Shown in pieces: positions 25,675 to 37,559 of a stretch of 64,000 nucleotides of DNA. The stretch lies in contig NC_135559.1 of assembly GCF_964340395.1 (NCBI RefSeq), forward strand, positions 8,393,759 through 8,457,758, given 5' to 3'. Below the pieces are notes generated by a model. The model had not been told where the DNA came from and did no database searches. It saw only the letters and a list, made by a program, of their open reading frames with translations. The DNA is from Glandiceps talaboti. Taxonomy: Eukaryota > Hemichordata > Enteropneusta > Spengelidae. The position numbers and the translations under genes were made by a program. Position 1 is the stretch's first letter, and each line of letters opens with the position of its first letter.

Positions 25675-26053
25675 CACATACATATTTTGTAATATTAGTC
25701 GAACAGTGGTCATTTTGATGAAGAAATTGCGGGGTCAATTAAATGGGTACAGAGTTATTACCCCCTACATAAACTGAAGCCTTGCATGTACTATGGAATC
25801 CTTTGATAGACCACTATACAGCTATCATTGACTAGTAAATACTATTAATGGACACTCGTTGTGAACAATGGCATTTTAATAGCTTCATTGAATGCTACTA
25901 ATTTTAGCATACTACTAATTAACAACAGAATACCGCATCAATTGTATAACATTTGAATTATAGATTAGCCATTGTTGTCATTATGTAGTCCATCAAGGCT
26001 AGCATAAAATGGAACTCAGTAAATAACAATCCTCTCTCTCTTTCTCTCTCTCT
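25675..26053. other. unique sequence ending in a TC microsatellite
   Basis: No gene recognised. A TC run lies at about 26032-26057. Confidence 0.45.
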
Positions 26054-27832
26054 CTCATCATTTTGTGGTGATATTAAATCAAATTTTGCCAAATATTGGT
26101 GGTTGATTGCAAATAAAAACAATTATATTTTCTCAGAGTCTCATTTTGTGATATCAAATTTTGTTAAATATTGACTATGGTTTTTGATAATAAATTTAAA
26201 AAATCAAATTTTGCTTTAAATATTGGTGCCAGCGTTTGTTTACAAATAAGCAGCTGTCTTATATAAATTTATGATATGTCCAATTTTGAAATAGATTTTT
26301 GTTTACAATAAGAAAATTTCTCACATTTTGTGATAATATTAAATCAAAATTTGCTAAATACTAAAAAGAATAATAAAATTTAATTTAGAAATGAATGATA
26401 TCTTTTCCTATCAATTTTATAATATTAATCAAAATTTTGCTAAATATTTACTGTGGTTGAAAATGAAGTTTAGACTATTTTTGCAAAATCAATGAGAAAA
26501 AGATTTGTGATAATTGATCAGGTTTTGCTTAATAAATGATGTGTTTGAAAAAAAATTCATTTTTGAAAAGCATTTCTGATTTGTGATATTAAATCAAATT
26601 TTGCTAAAATATATACTCTTCTGTTTAAAAATGAAATTTAGTTTATAAATAAAAAGTTTTCTCTTTTTTTGAGAAATAGTAAATCAAAACTTATTAAATA
26701 TGTTGTTAGTATGAAATGAAATAAAGTTTTTGATTTGTAGAAAGAGATTTAAAGTCGTTTACCATATGAAGCAATTTATTTGGTAAAAGTTGGTGTTAGA
26801 GTTGAATAACCAGTAGAGAGTCTTTGATTCAATAAGTGTTTGGTTCAGAGTTCAAATACTTCATTTTTTATATGTATAATCGTTTAATTTTGTAATTTTC
26901 AGTCACTGATTCGATACATGCAAAGGTTGAAGTAAAAAGATTTTCTCATATCACTGTGCAGTTACATAATATTAAATCAAATTTTGCTAAAGATCTGTTG
27001 GTAGTCTTTGAAAATTTTATTAACTTATAAAAAGGAATTTTAAAGTAAAAAAAACTGAAGGATTATCAGAAATCTTGTATTAGAAATGATACATTTGTTT
27101 TAAATTTAGCAAACAGAATCTTAGTGATAAAGTATTGCTGGCCAAATTGTGTGTTATCTGTCATCTTCACACTCTAAAAATCTCAAGAAACTATAACTGA
27201 GACCCCCATTTTTGACTAAAATAACTATAGAAATTACAAATGCACAATACTTCAACCTTCTGTTTAACTTTGAAAGCATACAGACAGAATTGCTGTGTTG
27301 TCGTCACACATTAACAAAATAGTCAAAATATGCAAATTAGATTACATGATGTCATCAGTAAAATTTGCATACATATCAGTCTAATTTGCATACAGATAAG
27401 ATAGTAAGTTGGTATCAACGAGAGAGAGCTTGATGTTTTGATTGAGTTTTAGGGTAATCTGGTTATTAGCTTTATCACTTTACATCACTTTTAAGTGTAA
27501 ATTGTAACTCATTTCAGTTTCTAGCCTGCAAAACTAGCAATTTCCGTAGAATCTGATCATGCTGATGGCAAGTACACAGAGAAGTTATTTTTTAATATTT
27601 AATCTTTTATTTGAGAAAAAAGATTTGTAGAAAAAGTTTTAAAGTCATTTGCAGTGTGAAGCAATTATTTATTTGGTAAAAGTTGGTGTCAGAGTTGATT
27701 AACCAGTAGACGGTCTCTTATTCAATAAGTGTTTAGTTCAGAGTTCAGGCAGTTCATTTTTTATATGTGTAACAGTTTAATTCTGTAATTTTCAGTCACT
27801 GATTCGATACATGCTAAGGTCAAAGTTCAAAC
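26054..27832. repeat. degenerate A/T-rich tandem array with a long-period duplication
   Basis: The block GTGATATTAAATCAAATTTT followed by GCTAAATATT recurs at 80-130 bp spacing from 26060 to about 27000. In addition a ~205 bp segment at 26731-26932 (GATTTGTAGAAAGAGATTTA and onward) recurs at 27622-27826, an offset of 891 bp. This indicates a larger repeating unit built from smaller ones. Confidence 0.75.
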
Positions 27833-28519
27833 AATGAATAGAGCAGTAGGTGGTGTACAGGGTCAGGGCTGAACTAGATAATTTTTTATATGGTCAAGGT
27901 TCAGATGTCTAATTTTTCATTCTCTGATTCAATTCACACTAAGTTCAAAGTATAAAGTGCAGGATAACTGGTGTATGTAAATACAAATTTCATGATCGAC
28001 TTGGCTTCTCACCTCCCACAAGGAAAAGAAAAGTGTACATCAGGATGATATTCTGGGATGGGACAATTTGCCTGCTTTGGTAGGGCTGTGCGGCCAATAC
28101 TGCCAACTCCAGACCCCATTTTAGACCTGTTTTGACCAAAAACCAATTTAGACCATTATAGTTTTTAAGAACATCAATTTTTAGACCAAAATTTATTTGC
28201 ATGTTATTCCAGTAGTTTTATACTAAGGAAATGGTAGATCGCAAAATGTAGTCTCTCCGTCAAGAGGCAACATTTTGGGGCAATTAATGACAATGTCATG
28301 ATTTGGTAGACAATGGACCACATTTTAGACCAAGCAAAAGTCTATGTTTTCAATTGAATTCTTGTTCCTTTTAAAAGTATTACATTATTTTTTGGCCCAA
28401 ATTTCCTTAACTTTTGTCTGAAAGTATAGATATAATGGATTTTTATGAATAACTATCAAAATGATGGTTTTTATTAAAGAGAGACTATACTCATATAATA
28501 GTAAATCTGTTGAGTACCG
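27833..28519. other. tail of the array, then unique sequence
   Basis: 27830-27960 holds a decayed partial third copy of the 205 bp segment. The rest has no recognised gene. Confidence 0.45.
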
Positions 28520-28797
28520 GTCATTTTTCCGCCAAAATTATTTGATGAATTTTATTCTTATGTATAATTTTTCCGTTAATTTCAGCTTGATTTTAGACTA
28601 AAATGATAAATATAACTGTTGTTTATGAATCATACCCAAAATAGCAGTTTGAAAATGTCATTTTCCCGCCAAAATTATTTGATGAATTTTATTCTTATGT
28701 ATAATTTTTCCGTTAATTTCAGCTTGATTTTAGACTGATATGATAAAAATAACTGTTGTTTATGAAACATACCCAAAATAGCAGTTTAAAAATGTCA
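28520..28797. repeat. 137 bp tandem duplication, nearly identical
   Basis: Two units begin GTCATTTTNCCGCCAAAATT and differ at few sites (for example ACTAAAATG versus ACTGATATG). A recent event. Confidence 0.93.
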
Positions 28798-29299
28798 TAT
28801 TTATAAATGTTTTTGAAAAGATCTGGTGATGATGAAAGCGTTAACATGTAAAAAGTATGCATCACTTACAGGATGTTTCAAGTTGACAAGCATACTTCTG
28901 CAAGTTGAGCAATATAAATATATCATATTCTAAGAAATAAATGACAAGGTGGTTGTCTCATTGATAGCTTGTGTTTTTAAGTGGAGACAGTGAAACTTAT
29001 TAGTGCATTTCTTGTAAATACATATTCTATAGACATTAAATATACTGAATAGAATTGTAGCCATGAACTTCATTGTTAAACAAATGATATAAAGTCAATA
29101 TCAAAATGGAAATTTTAATGGTCCAAGTTTGTATATAAAGTCTTCCCCTTTCTATCTCACTTTATTGCTTTCTTGTTGAGTGCCAAAAGGAAGGACTTCA
29201 TCTTTTATACGTGGTATGCATTTGTCTGATTACATATCAAGTTTCCATTTGTAATGTGTTGGCGTCCATACCTACTCCAATTTATCACTCAAAAGAGTC
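28798..29299. other. unique AT-rich sequence
   Basis: No gene or repeat recognised. Confidence 0.4.
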
Positions 29300-30790
29300 G
29301 CCATCATATTTACTTACACCACTGTCAGTAACATATCAGACACACATACTTTCTTTGTAAGGAGGTTTTTCAAACCTCAAGTCAAAACGCAAAAGAGTCA
29401 TGATTATATTTTCATAGAACCATCAGTGATAAGATGTACACATTTAGTTTGTAGATTTATCGTATGTCAAAACAAAATGCAAGTGTTGTCATAATATTTT
29501 CTTAGACATGTCATAAACAAATTGAATGCATGTACTTTGTTCAAAGTAGGTGTGTCGAACCTCAAAATTAAACTGTAAAGGAGTTGTGATAGTAGTTTTG
29601 TAAGACCCCCCTAAGTAACGATTTGGGCCCGTGTACTTTGTTGATTTGTCGCATCTCAGATCAAACTGCAAAGGAGTTGTCATAGTATTTTTGTTAGACC
29701 CCCCTAAGTAACAATTCAGGCCCATGTACATTGTTGATTTGTCGCACCTCAGATCAAACTGCAAAGGAGTTGTCGTAGTATTTTTGTAAGACCCCCCCCC
29801 CCCCCCCCAAGTAACGATTCAGGCCCATGTACATTGTTGATTTGTCGCACCTCAGATCCAACTGCAAAGGAGTTGTAGTATTTTTGTAAGACCCCCCCCC
29901 CCCCCCCCCCCCAAGTAACGATTCAGGCCCATGTACATTGTTGATTTGTCGCACCTCAAAGGAGTTGCGATAACATATTCTTAGACCATCAGTTATAAGT
30001 CAAACACACTATACCTTGTAGATTTGTTGCACTTCAATATTCAAAATGCAAAGCGATTGGCGTAATATTTTCTAAGTCCTGTCAGTAACAAGTTACACAC
30101 ATGGACTTTGTAGGTTTGTTTGTGTCTCAAATTAAAATGCAAACAAGTCATGATATGTTTGTAGATTTGCCAGTAACGAATCAATTGTGGATTTGTTGCA
30201 CCACAAATGAAAATGTAACTCCAACTTCAAAACAAATTTTCACAGTATTTCGAGGAAATAAACAGTGGTCGCATGACATTTTCGTAGATAAGTTTCTAAG
30301 TTACAAACAATTTTGACATTTGCACCATGTAAGTAGTTTTGTCGCACCACAAATAAATATTTTTCCAGGTTCAAAACAAATTGTTTGCAGTATTTCGAGA
30401 AGTTGTCGCGTAATATTTTCTTTGATCTGTCATCAATGAATTGAACATATGTACTTTGTATTAAAGTAGATTTGTCGCCTCATTTAAAATCATAATTCCA
30501 ACTTAAAATCAAATTTTTGCAGCATTTTAAGAAAGTAATCGGTTGTCGCATAATATTTTTCAGTCAGTAATAAACCGTAGACATGTATATGTAAGGATAT
30601 TACATCCCTATTATTATGCACCTCGAATCAAACCATAATGCCAGCAAAATTTTTGCACAATTTCAAGAAGTTATATGATTCTCATGTAATATTTTCTTAG
30701 ACCCGTGTGCAATGAACTGATGATGGTATATTTGTCATACCTCAAATCAAAACACAATTCTAAACAAATTTTCACAGTTTCGCAAGAAGG
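29300..30790. repeat. ~90-130 bp degenerate array with C tracts
   Basis: Units contain TTTGTCGCACCTCAGATCAA, ACTGCAAAGGAGTTGT and TAATATTTTCTTAGACC. Four central units (29590-29950) are close in sequence. Two of them carry long C tracts (about 29793-29808 and 29891-29912) where their neighbours have only CCCCCC, showing homopolymer expansion inside a repeat unit. Confidence 0.88.
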
Positions 30791-32341
30791 TAGGCAGTGG
30801 TGAGTAGAAACGTGCTTGTTTGAAGACACGGGTGATAAGACGTGTAACAATTAGCAAGATGGTGAGCAAAAGATGAAAAAAAGTAACCATGTACAGATGA
30901 GCTGCTTAATACCAGTTTGATCAGATTTTCAAAGCATTTCCACCCCTACTAATGTATGCGTCAATTATACTGAAATCGGTTTGCGACTGAAAACGCTGAA
31001 GATCTGTCAGTTGGACAATGGAAACAGCATGAAGTGTGCGCAGTTGTCCCTCCTAGAGGCTCTAATCTAGTATTTAATAGAGTGTTAGATAATGGTGGAC
31101 ACCCTAGGAAGTCTAAGACAAACAGCTTTAGCGTACAGAGACATACAATCATCCGTTGATGTTCCCCACTGGTCTTTACAAACAAATCCATTCAATAATT
31201 CTTAGCAAGCGAAGGAGAACCTGAGAAATAATACTAAATGATGTAGTACGCTGAAACTAAAATGACCTGGGCCACAATATGCTGTGCAATAAAGACACAC
31301 TCATATTAGCTATCTGTGTGCTTGGCTTTCTATCTCACATTGTTATTTCATTCAGCGGAGAAATGAAAAAAATATGTCTTGTGTCCAGCTGGCTTCGCAA
31401 TTGTAACAATGTCATTGTAACATTATGATAGGGACTGTAGCCAGGTATACTGCTTTGTTCCCGACTTCAAAGCGTGCCTGTGGGACTTTAATAAGAGGGG
31501 AGAAGAATTGCCGAGATTGCATGAATCGCTGTAATGTAAACACAACTAAAAAGACGTACTCTCCCTCTCTCTGCAGGGTTTATGTGTGTTATTCAAAAGA
31601 ACTGGATCACAAGATACTTTGACATTCACGTTTTAAAAAGTTTTGCTTCTTGTATGGTGTTATAATAAGGCCATTTACTTAGACATTGAAACTAAAGTTA
31701 CACTCCCTCTTCTCGTAATGTTTCTGTTTAAAGTCAATTACAGTTTGAAAGAACTGTTCAAGTTTTTTTGCCATGACAGACACGTGACTATGCAATTGAA
31801 ATCTATGTAAATGAGGCTATTGGTATAATGGTGTGAAATGACAAGCTGCTCCTAGCGGAGGTATGCTGTCTTCCTGTATTGTATTATTACACACAAAGAA
31901 AAAAACGTCCGTTATTAATCTCTGTTTTGCTCCAAGGCATGAACGGATGATAATCTTTACATAAAAAACAACGTTTTGTTTCTGCTTTTGAATTTTTTGT
32001 TGAAAAAAAAAATGTACTATGGTTATCATGGATAAGTATGTCTTTACCATGGCTACACCATTGTCAGAACATTTTTCATTTTCGAGAGGTCATTTTTGAT
32101 GTTTTCCAGAGCTTTTTTTTGCATACTTTAGAAGATATGTAACATTTCTTTTTGCTAAGTTGGTTTAAAATGGCAACTGTTCGTTGTCATTATAAAGTTC
32201 TTTTTGTTGGAATGAAAAAGCCTGGAAATTTTGGGTGGTTGTCATAATAAGGAGAAGCTTTTAGTTGATGATAGTATGACTTTTAAGATCTCCTTTACTG
32301 TTACTTACAGTCTGTAGTAAATGATGGATTTCAGATTGTGT
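30791..32341. other. unique, no gene recognised
   Basis: 30950-31200 and 31330-31620 are of balanced composition. A strong acceptor-like site at 31576 (CCCTCTCTCTGCAG) is followed by short open frames only, without a supported donor. This could be conserved non-coding DNA or an unrecognised exon. Confidence 0.4.
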
Positions 32342-32342
32342 T

Positions 32343-32356
32343 GGGGGGGGGGGGGG
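32343..32356 (+). repeat. G14 homopolymer
   Basis: Uninterrupted G run. Confidence 0.95.
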
Positions 32357-32409
32357 TTGTTATCTTGTAATATTTGCATAAATTGCCATGTATATAATTT
32401 TGATGTTTG

Positions 32410-33150
32410 AATCTTGATAAGAGAGGGAAATCTGGTAAAATATGTGTAACTTTTAATTTAAACAATGGTTTTGTTGCGGAATCTTAATAAAAGAGCAGGG
32501 AAATCTGGAAAAATTTGCATAGATTTCCATACCTAGTACTATAATTTTGATGAGTAACCCTGGTAACAGTGGGTGAAATCTGGTAAAATTTGCATAGATT
32601 TTCATACCTAGTACGATAATTTTGATGAGTAACCCTGGTAACAGTTGGTGAAATCTGGTAAAATTTGCATAGATTTTCATACCTAGGGTCCTTTGAACAA
32701 TAATTTTGATGGGTAACCCTGGTAACAGTGGGTGAAATCTGGTAAAATTTGCATAGATTTTCATACCTAGGGTCCTTTGTACAATAATTTTGATGAGTAA
32801 CCCTGGTAACAGTGGGTGAAATCTGATAAAATTTGCATAGATTTTCATACCTAGTACGATATTTTTGATGAGTAACCCTGGTAACAGTGGGTGAAATCTG
32901 GTAAAATTTGCATAGATTTCCATACCTAGTACGATAATTTTGATGAGTAACCCTGGTAACAGTGGGTGAAATCTGATAAAATTTGCATAGATTTCCATAC
33001 CTTGTACCATAATTTTGATGGGTAACCATGGTAACTGAGGGTGAAATCTGGTAAAATTTGCATAGATCTCCATATTTTGTATCATAATTGGGTTTTAAAC
33101 AAAGAAAATTTGATAAAACTTGAAAATATTTTAATCTATACCTGCACCAT
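32410..33150 (+). repeat. 75/84 bp minisatellite, locus 3
   Basis: Eight or more units. Most are 75 bp. Two carry a 9 bp insertion (GGTCCTTTG region, about 32688 and 32771), making 84 bp. Both lengths are multiples of three, so two minus-strand frames stay open for 210 and 269 codons. The array ends with the same shortened AAACAAAGAAAATTTGATAA unit as locus 1. I read the long frames as a by-product of unit length and not as a protein. Confidence 0.95.
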
Positions 33151-33735
33151 AAGTTTGATTGGGAACAAAACTGAATGTCACCTTGACAAATAAACAAAGT
33201 AACTACGTGTCCATAAATATGTAGTAATTTGAAAAAATGTACGTTATTGAGGGAACACCATATTTGTTTGTTTTCAAACAGTTTCCAGACCACTACTGAG
33301 AATTAATGTAATCATAAACTGTAATACAACAAATTGTACAGTTATTTTTTCAGTAATAATAACTGTACAATTTATTTGTGTACTTTAGGATACAAATAAT
33401 TGTCAAACAAATACACATGCCAGGTTTGTATTTTTTGCCTTTTGTTGAAGAGAGAACACCTGGTATAACTCTTTTTTTTTCTTTTTTTTTGCTGTTAATG
33501 TACATTTCATTAATAGCAATAAGTATGTAAATTTCATTTATCTGAGTTCACCATATTTATTATGACGGTATCCACGGTTACGATGCATGGTATGCAAATT
33601 TGTTTATATTATTAAAGCCAGATTACCTGGAATCCCAAACTTTAGTAGTCTGGTCCTATATGCTTTACTATCATCTCCACTAGTATAGTTAAATGGATTT
33701 CTCTAGCATAGAATTCTGTTTTTACCACCAACAGA
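33151..33735. other. unique sequence with perfect 16 bp hairpin
   Basis: AAATTGTACAGTTATT (33331-33346) faces its exact reverse complement at 33358-33373 with an 11 base loop. No gene recognised. Confidence 0.7.
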
Positions 33736-34150
33736 GATAATTTATGCTATTGGGAGTGTTTATATAAAATGTGATGATGTTATTGTGTCTTTGTATCAAA
33801 CAGAAGGCCGAGTTTGTCGTAAAACTAAAAGAAGTTAGCAATAACAACTGCCTGACAAGCACTATTCATCGCTTCCCCAGCAGGAGTTTTAGCTAGATTT
33901 TCGATAGAATGTCTCCATTAGATTATACATTAGAAAGAGAGTGTAGTGATAATTTATGCTATCGGAGTGTTTATATATACTTAATGATGTTATTGTGTCT
34001 TTGTATCAAACAGAAGGCTGAGTTTGTAGTAAATTGAAAGAAGTTATCAATTACAACTGCCTGACAGGCACTATTCATCGCTTCCCCAGCAGGAGATTTA
34101 GCTAGATTTTCGACAGAATTTGTCCATTTGACTAGACGTGGAGAGAGAGA
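33736..34150. repeat. 212 bp tandem duplication
   Basis: Two units starting GATAATTTATGCTAT and sharing AACTGCCTGACAAGCACTAT and CGCTTCCCCAGCAGGAG. They differ by substitutions and small indels. Non-coding as far as seen. Confidence 0.9.
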
Positions 34151-35406
34151 TTGTACAGAACAACTACATGTATAGTCACCAGACTAAACCTTTAGTAAAA
34201 CTGACTGAAAATGACAGGATAAATGTCTAAAAAAAATATGATAGAAATGCAAAGTATCCTCTTATTTCTAGTAGACAAATAACTTTTTAGTAAAATATTA
34301 TTTGATTAGGTATAAAATGTGTAAAAGAAGCAAGTAACTACGGTTGAGAAAACAGGAAACAGTAGTAGAGGTTCTAGTCAAAAACTTTCGGTTATGTTTT
34401 CGTATTTGGGGTTTTGTGAAATTGGAAGGAAGGAAGTCATGTAAGAATTATTGTAATGTTCATACATAAGATATGAATACGAATAAATGATTAGCCAGAC
34501 TCAAAGTGTAAAGTTACAGAAATTTCACTTAAATATTTCAAAATCTTAAAAGAACTGATTTTCATCGTATAATAGCGTTGCCTCTTTACATGCCTTTGGT
34601 ACGTGAAAGGGAAGAACGTTGTATTGCAGTCAAGAAGTCTGATCAACAATGTAAACCTGTTAAGTTTTCAGAATGGTGAATTTTGGAGGACGGTGATCTT
34701 TTTTTAGAGCTTGCTGATTGAGCAATTAGTGAGTAAAAAAGAAAATTAAGACAATAATCTGTTTTTTGTTACCGGAGTGACGAGTTTCATCAGAGATGTG
34801 GATGATGATGCAGAAACGATGCTACATTGTGGATCTATTACAGAAATTTTTTGTGTGCCATTCTTGTAAGGATGGTGTTACTATAGCAACACAGGAGCAC
34901 TTTGCTAGATATCTTCAAGTTGTCAGTCACATGTGAGGTGGAGAATAAGAGACTAAGAGACAGAAGAAAGTGACCATTCTTTTGTTTGGTCTGCCAATCA
35001 CAGATTTCTTTCACTTGATTGCAGCAGAAAGAAGTATTCTTGATGATGTATAATGTATATTGATCAGAATGGACTGAAATACCACAATGTGGAGTTACTC
35101 AGACGCGATGAAAAAAAAAAGACAGTTTAAATTGGCGAGTGTGTTTGCTGTGTAGACGAGTATTATGCACCAGTGTTGGCCAGGATAGTGTAGTCATTCA
35201 GCAGTGTGTATTGAAGTGAGAGTAAAGACGCCTGTTCCATGGCATTTGGTTGACCTGCCGTGAAAGGACTAACGATCCTGTACGTTAGTAATACTACAGA
35301 GATAGCTAGTTACCATTCTCTTTCTTATTGTGTCGTCCATGAATTCTGCCATCCTTTCCATTGTACGCATTCTTCTATCCCATCAGCTCAATCTGTCTAG
35401 CCTTTG
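34151..35406. other. unique, no gene recognised
   Basis: Unique sequence. Parts of 34800-35340 are of higher complexity. No supported exon. Confidence 0.4.
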
Positions 35407-35616
35407 TCACTGTCTTTTTGTCGTTGTGCATGCTTTCGTCAACGTCAGAACGTGGATGGTTTGATTTCGTGACCAGTAGAATCGGTGACGATTTTTAACC
35501 AGATGCACCCAATCAGCCGCAATCTCCATTATGGCTAGAGATGAATCTCTGTAATAGACATAAAGAGCGACAAAGTATCGTTCTCCGTTTCCAGTTCTGT
35601 GGCGAATCACAAAAGA
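35407..35616 (-). CDS. candidate minus-strand exon, protein not recognised
   Basis: On the minus strand a T/C-rich tract ending TTCAATTTCAG precedes a 69-codon open frame that runs to TGA at 35407-35409. The segment has a visibly higher GC content than its surroundings, and about a quarter of its codons begin with G. The translation is balanced, basic and aromatic (for example GERYFVALYVYYRD near residue 13 and ADWVHLVKNRHRFYW near residue 37). It could be a last coding exon or simply conserved DNA. No domain is recognised and no partner exon was found. Confidence 0.25.
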   Translation of the reverse strand, partial: SFVIRHRTGNGERYFVALYVYYRDSSLAIMEIAADWVHLVKNRHRFYWSRNQTIHVLTLTKACTTTKRQ

Positions 35617-35814
35617 CTGAAATTGAAGAAATACGCTGGAATTATTTTGAATGAAACAGTGATGGAATCAAATACGGATGACAGTTTTGGTATCCAATTT
35701 GTTTCACATAACAGCCAGTGTGTGCCAAGAAGAACTGAAATTGACCCCTTTTCTCTCACAAAAGATAGATCCAATCAAAATCAAGCAATTTTTCACAATT
35801 TTGTCATTTCACAG
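35617..35814. other. unique sequence
   Basis: Nothing recognised. Confidence 0.35.
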
Positions 35815-36075
35815 AAATAAAAATATTCCTTGCTTCTTGATTTTTTTCAACGTTATTGTGAATTTATCATTACGAACGATTCATCCAGACTTATTTTTAA
35901 CTCCCAAATTACTTCTAAAATTTATTGCTTGGCAGAAACAGAAATAGTGCTTGCTTCCCGCATATTTTTTTCCAAAAGTAAGATGAATTGAGATTATATT
36001 TTGAATTTAACATTACGAACAATATATACAAGATATGTATTTCAACTCCCAAAATTACTTCTCACCAAAATAAGG
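35815..36075. repeat. ~130 bp diverged tandem duplication
   Basis: Two units share CTTGCTTC, ATTACGAAC and CAACTCCCAAAATTACTTCT in order. Confidence 0.75.
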
Positions 36076-36727
36076 TAATATTTGTAAATTCTGAAGTTAA
36101 CAAATAGATGCAGTAAAGAAGGAAGTATGCTGACTCAATTTGATTGTACAGAGTTTTCAAAAAAAATCAGCAAAAATAAAAGTCAGCTTTGGATACCAGA
36201 CGTCATATAATGAGGTGTATGTATTATTCATGACAGCAGGGGTTGGGGTCAAAAGCGGGTACAATTTGTTTCTGGCAGAAAAAGTTGCACAAGGTACATT
36301 TACGTATCTGTTAGATTTTTTAAAAAATAAATAAAATCTCAAGTATGTAAATTATCAGAGAGGAATTTCAGTTCTAGAAAATGCGAGAAATCCTAAAAAT
36401 AAAAGGGCAAGTCTTTATTTATGAACGGTAGACGCTAGACTTGTTGCGGCCTCCAACTGGACAAACTCTTTAGAGACCGACAATGTAGGTATCAGTAAGA
36501 TAATTCATGCGGCTCTCCTGCAGGATATGTATTTGTTAGAAGATGTACAAAAGAAGTGTGGTAGTTATGTGCCGTCACTGAGGAGCGCATAAAAGAGGAG
36601 GAAATCTCAAAGAGAAGTGATGAAAAGAGAGAAAGGCGAAAAAAGATTGCATCAAAAGAGAGATGAAGAAAAGATGAATGGAGGAGATGTACAAAATATC
36701 TTTTCATATATTTTACCGTCTCTGCAG
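36076..36727. other. unique, no gene recognised
   Basis: Unique sequence ending in the polypyrimidine tract of the candidate exon that follows. Confidence 0.4.
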
Positions 36728-36854
36728 GCTCCTAGGGCTAGAAAATAATTGGATGGTCGTACAAAAGAAAGTTGTACATGGAGGTGGTTATAGTGGCCGT
36801 AAATACCTCGTAGAATGTGGTGCGAAAAAAAAGATGATAAACGCTAAGATGTGA
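36728..36854 (+). CDS. candidate last coding exon
   Basis: A strong acceptor (TTTTACCGTCTCTGCAG) is followed by a frame with one leading base and 41 codons to TGA at 36852-36854. More than a third of the codons start with G, a coding-like bias. AATAAA lies at 36918-36923, 64 bases past the stop, followed by GT-rich sequence, as expected of a 3' end. The single leading base matches the two spare bases of the 22544-22724 exon (making a Trp codon), so this could be an alternative end of that gene across a 14 kb intron. No domain recognised. Confidence 0.28.
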
Positions 36855-36917
36855 TTTGAAAAGTGGTTAACACAGTAGGAGATAGTGCGTAACAAGGAGG
36901 CGTTAGATAATGACAAA

Positions 36918-36923
36918 AATAAA
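36918..36923 (+). terminator. possible polyadenylation signal AATAAA
   Basis: Canonical hexamer 64 bases after the stop of the candidate last exon, with a GT-rich stretch downstream. AATAAA is common by chance in AT-rich DNA. Confidence 0.25.
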
Positions 36924-36939
36924 CACCACTTTCTAGTGT

Positions 36940-37055
36940 ACAGTGTTACACTGTATTCATTTTGTATTACAACGTAGCAAAGTCTCTTTCACTTTGTTAC
37001 TTTGTGTTACAACGTAACAAAATCTCATTCACTTTGTATCACTTTGTGTAGACTT
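36940..37055. repeat. ~50 bp short tandem duplication
   Basis: TTTGTGTTACAACGTAACAAA-like blocks followed by TCTCNTTCACTTTGT occur twice. Confidence 0.75.
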
Positions 37056-37559
37056 TTGCTTTGGTTTGTACACAGCTATTGGGAGGGATTAAAGTGAACT
37101 GTGTTTTAATCAGGTGCAGCAAATGGCACAAATCTCTATTGCCCACAATGTTTTAAGCATTTTGTAGACAAAGGACTGTTTTCTTTCCGTGTTTAATAGC
37201 AAAAAGCGGACACTACGCTACAGATGTGGGCAGATGAGAATACCTTCATTCACAGTGGGTAAATATTGGCACAGAAAGGTTTGGATTGCCTTTTGATAAA
37301 TTGTGAAAAGGAAGTAAAGAGACAAGAAAAATGAAAGGTTACAAAATGTCAGGATTAGCGTCGTCAAAGGGACAACTGGTTTAATCCTTACCGCTCATGT
37401 CACTCTGTTTTTCACTTTTTGACAAGCCACTCAAACTGTTTGTATTATCTGTCTATCTTTGCTAAAATAGAAATACATTGTTGGGGAATTATTATCCAAA
37501 TGTATTTTTTGTGGATAACGTGCACAATTGTTGCAAAGTACCGATAGTGAAATTTTTTG
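37056..37559. other. unique sequence
   Basis: No gene recognised. Confidence 0.35.

Noticed and set aside
31577-31622. Exon after the strong acceptor-like CCCTCTCTCTGCAG
   Set aside because: Only short frames follow, all phases are ambiguous and no donor is convincing.
32453-33293. Open frames of 210 and 269 codons on the minus strand
   Set aside because: The 75/84 bp minisatellite unit is a multiple of three, so frames stay open by construction. Two frames are open at once and no gene signals are present.
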